Positions 51,346 through 64,000 of a stretch of DNA of 64,000 nt are shown here, in pieces. The stretch lies in assembly GCA_009746045.1 (NCBI GenBank), contig RPFO01001428.1:40001-104000 (forward strand), given 5' to 3'. The translations under genes were made by a program, and so were the position numbers. Each line of letters opens with the position of its first letter. Within the stretch, counting starts at the first letter, position 1. The DNA is from Mesostigma viride. Its lineage: Eukaryota > Streptophyta > Mesostigmatophyceae > Mesostigmatales > Mesostigmataceae. Below the pieces are notes generated by a model, which saw only the letters and a program-made list of their open reading frames with translations, was not told the origin of the DNA and ran no database searches.

Positions 51346-51739
51346 GCAGTAGTAGCGTAGAATAGTCAGGCGTAGCCGCCGTGGCCTTGTACATGTACGC
51401 CTACTACAGGCACTACACCAGCTGATGCATGAGCATTATTTAGTCATATACATGTGTGCCTATGATGTGCCACACACCACTCCACACACCATGCAGATGA
51501 TTAATTAATTGCAAAAGCACGTGACTGCGTCACACGGGGTGCCAATACAGAGTAAAGGAACCTTCAACCCTATATACACAGCGAGAAGGAGGGAGGGCGC
51601 CCTAGCTTCTCTCACTGCCGCAAGCGGGCAGGCCACAGAGCGCTCTCTCCACAGCATGGTGCATCATGCCGGGTTGCAACACTGTGGGTGCAATACAACC
51701 AGTGCAATACCATAGGTAGGCTGACGCATAGCTTATATA
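51346..51739. mobile_element. 3' flank of ORF1-like copy 3
   Basis: Repeats part of 47221-47340 (catgtacgcctactacaggc and the following tatgatgtgccacac), showing that copies 1 and 3 share their 3' non-coding end. Confidence 0.6.
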
Positions 51740-52118
51740 AGGCAGCCATGCCTAGAATGTTGCCTAGCTGTGCCAACACACCTAGTCACGTGCCGCCAAC
51801 GCACGGTACACAACCAGCCATAGCCTTAGCCTAGTCCTACTAGTACAGCCATGCTACGCCCTGGCTATGTTCAGATTACTTGCCCACGCTCCCTGCTATG
51901 ATATGCTCACATGGGTCTTATTGCACCCACAGTTTGCCGGATCGTTAGCCTGTCCTTTTAGCTAGCCGCGCCCGATTGCAGCTGTGGCATGCCTTTGGCA
52001 TGAAGGAGACTGGGGGTCTCTGCCCTTTCTCCTGTAGTGCACACACAGGGATTAAAAGCACTTCGGTGCTCCGTGACTCCCCAACGGGAGCACGAGTTTA
52101 ATTAATTAATTAATTAAT
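51740..52118 (-). mobile_element. Inverted R1 copy
   Basis: Reverse-oriented match to 43270-43560 and 44258-44640, from the cagccatgcctagaatgttg side to the hairpin module ggtgctccgtgactccccaa and a (TTAA)n tail at 52100-52118. Confidence 0.75.
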
Positions 52119-52309
52119 AGCTTATATGCTACAAATGTGAGGTGGGCTCAAGACGTCGGCTAATTAAGGCGCAAGCTGATGACCACAAGGTGCCATAGCT
52201 AATTGAAGGTACTATAACGCTGTGCGCTAATATCGTTTCAAGAGCTGTTTACAATGCCTAAGCTATCCCATAATCGGTTGCCCCCAGCTCGACAACTAGC
52301 TTGAGTGCT

Positions 52310-53040
52310 CTATCCCGGGGAAGCCCAGGGGGGCTTCCACAGTTTCTTGTTGACATGAAGGTCCCCGCCCCGCCAGTACACTTGGGGCTTCTCGGGGTTG
52401 GTCTTGTGGCGGATGTAGTCGGGCCACTGATCGCGGCGTTGCTGCTGCTGGGCTGGCGTCAGGTCGTCGTCAAGCGACCAGGAGGTGTCCACCAGCTTCT
52501 TGCGGCGAGAGAGGAACCGAACTCGGGCTGTGATGTCGCTGAAGGTGAGGACCACTGGAGGGGGCCCAGCCTTGGCCCGTGGATGGGGCAGGCGGTAGGC
52601 GCCCTGCAGTGCCGCACCTGGCAGCTCCATGCACGCCAAGAGTTTTTTCTTCAGCTCGTCGAGAAGAGAGTCTGGGGTCTCCTCCGGCTGCATGTCGAAG
52701 CGCCTGAGGATGACCCGGCAGCGGCGACGGTCGCGGTCAGCGGCCTCGCGGCGCGTGTCTTCCAGCTCCTGGAGCTTGGTGGTGATGGCGGTCGTGGTAG
52801 AGGATGCCTGGCTCTTGAGCAGGTCCGCCCAGCAGGCGCGAGTCGAGGGGTCATCCGCGTGATCGCTAGCCCTACCAGCAGGTTGGGCGGCGATGGTGGC
52901 CGTTCGCTCGGCGATCTCGGGGACCTGCGTGGCCAGGGCGTCTACCTTGGTAGCAACTGCCTCAAGTTTCACGGTGCCTTGGCCGACTCGGCCTTCCACC
53001 TGGCGGGGTGGTCACAGTGGCTGTGGCCTCGGAAATGCAG
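52310..53040 (-). CDS. Non-LTR retrotransposon ORF1-like protein, copy 4 (open)
   Basis: About 229 codons are open with no internal stop. The order is a short helical N-terminus (VKLEAVATKVDALATQVPEI), a Trp-containing segment (CWADLLKSQASSTTTAITTK), a long charged helix (LQELEDTRREAADRDRRR), then CRVILRRFDMQPEETPDSLL, an RRM-like middle (PPPVVLTFSDITARVRFLSR) and a C-terminal DDDLTPAQQQQRRDQWPDYI with VYWRGGDLHVNKK. The last part matches the C-terminal domain of L1-type ORF1 proteins, RNA chaperones that package the element RNA. It is diverged from copies 1-3, so it is a second subfamily. No intact reverse transcriptase is nearby, and the start codon is uncertain (open upstream of 52999). 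Confidence 0.65.
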
Positions 53041-53345
53041 ATGATGCCTAGCTTTATTTAGTTATGCTGTGCCCATGCAGGGAGTTACTCTCTGCTGAGA
53101 AGCCATGCCCTAGCTCGCCTTTGTATAGCCATGCTGATCTTCCCCCCTTTGCCAGCGCCTTTCGGTAGGTGCTCGGACAGTCATAGTGGTGTGCAGGTGC
53201 ACTTTGTGCACCCAGAGCAGGTGTAGTTTACTCTCTACCCTTGCAGGAAGTAGCCCAGAGTGTATTAAAAGCCATCTGCCCCTTCGCAGGGATATGTGCT
53301 ACATATACTCCCAACGGAGTTATGTTCCAATTCAATTCAATTCAA
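53035..53345 (+). mobile_element. R2 copy with (AATTC)n tail
   Basis: Matches 47336-47640, but its terminal microsatellite is ttcaattcaattcaattc rather than TTAATTAA. Confidence 0.65.
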
Positions 53346-54066
53346 TTCAATGCCACCTAACTTCTTCATGCATTGAATATTCATAGATTATTAGCATATC
53401 AACAAAAGGCATGAAAACAACGATAAGCGGCTCTATTCACAGTGGCTGGTTGTCTCATAAATGGCGCACTCGCCAAGCCTTGCATAACTGGATACATCAT
53501 GGTCATTTTCAAGGAACAACTGTGGACTGCTCAATCAAGGTCAACGCAAACGATGGCCAGAACACAAAGCCAAAGCCATGGAATGTTAAGAGGCGAGACA
53601 TCAGATATCTTCAACGAAACAACTGTCTCACCATGGCTATTAAAGTGGTCACAGCCACCTAGCAAACAATAATGAAACCAGATCTGGCCAGGTCTTCAAT
53701 GCCATCAAGGGCAGCACGCAGCATCTACAGACATTCGTGGCATGCCCCTCAAGTCTTTCAATCGCATGCCGATAATCATGCCGTGGACTTCAAGGGTGGA
53801 ACCAAGGGTCAAAACTACACCAAACAATGGAGCAGGTTGTGGACAAACCCATTACATAACCCACTCGGCGCGGCAAGGATGGCGCACATGGCGTTAATGC
53901 ACTACCTCATTCACTCCGGCCAGCTCCCTCCCCACCTCTTTCGGTGCCCGTCTCCTCTTTTCCCGCCTGATTTCCGCCCGTGTCGGCCTCACACCTAGCG
54001 CAACTGGTTGCCACCCTACTTTTGCCCATGTCGACTATACTTCTTGCGAACCTATTTCCTGCCCGT
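53346..54066. other. 3' flank of the doublecortin gene
   Basis: No gene recognised. On the minus strand, a TGTAA polyadenylation-type signal lies at 53852-53856, about 210 bases past the doublecortin gene's stop. Confidence 0.4.
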
Positions 54067-63609
<9,543 letters not shown>

Positions 63610-63634
63610 CTGGGGGGGAGGGGGGGGGGGGGAG
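63610..63634. repeat. G-run acting as an acceptor tract
   Basis: On the sense strand a C-run directly precedes the acceptor of DCX exon 63501-63609. Confidence 0.85.
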
Positions 63635-64000
63635 AAATGGAATGGGGACAGGTCAGGAAGAAATGGAGTGGGACAGAGCGAGGCAGAAACGGGCAAAACG
63701 CGGGTTGGCGAAGCACGTCAGGTTACGGAACTTTTCCCAACTGGCCTTATGCCATAAGAGCAAGCATGGACGTTCTGTGGGAAACATACGGCTGCCATCC
63801 CACACAATTGCTACCAAGACCCACAGAGCGACGTATAACCAAACTGGGGGCAGCTGCTAGGGAAGCAGATGCTGAGGAAGCGCACATGATTGCTGCACAA
63901 GCCTTTGGTTAAGGAATGGCAGGTTGCTAACAATGCTGGGCAAAGAATACCAAATGGCGCCTTCACGCAGTGCAAGGGTGGTGGAGACAAGGACGGCGTG
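63635..64000. other. Upstream intron of the doublecortin gene
   Basis: No exon recognised. The first visible exon starts in mid-domain with an acceptor, so the beginning of this domain lies in an exon further right or beyond the window. Confidence 0.5.

Overview
The window looks like nuclear DNA of a green alga. The best anchor is a complete Alfin-like PHD-finger gene, a family known from green plants and algae, with the plant-type N-terminal domain. Genes are broken into many short exons with GT-AG introns, and the introns are full of tandem repeats. I cannot name the species. A repeat-rich, probably flagellated chlorophyte or prasinophyte would fit, because doublecortin-domain proteins are rare in land plants. 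All exon calls were made by eye from splice sites, reading frame and family similarity; none has transcript support.

Layout. 0-4.5 kb: one possible membrane-protein exon (+) and a sulfotransferase exon (-). 8.2-28.5 kb (-): a six-transmembrane, voltage-sensor-bearing channel of the EAG/CNBD superfamily. Sixteen exons join in frame to 515 codons, and further tail exons are possible. Most of its introns carry a private minisatellite, including a 3.1 kb array of 23-bp units and a 1.7 kb array of 10-bp units on either side of the pore-helix exon. 30.2-38.3 kb (-): a large low-complexity hypothetical protein. 38.4-38.9 kb: a long tetranucleotide array. 40.7-42.2 kb (+): the Alfin-like gene. 43-53.4 kb: a graveyard of non-LTR retrotransposons, with four copies of an ORF1-like gene, one reverse-transcriptase tail and several 3'-end repeats. 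54.1-63.6 kb (-), running off the right edge in its 5' direction: a protein made of at least seven tandem doublecortin-like domains, encoded by modules that nearly all end in phase-1 introns.

The most interesting points are these. (1) The channel's pore loop has no GYG or GFG potassium signature; at that place it reads T-I-D-I-N-F. (2) The tandem doublecortin gene looks built by duplication of symmetric exon modules. (3) At several channel exons, short copies of an exon edge together with its splice site lie in the neighbouring intron, which suggests a local mechanism for seeding intronic repeats. The genes do not form an obvious pathway; each appears to be an independent eukaryotic transcription unit.
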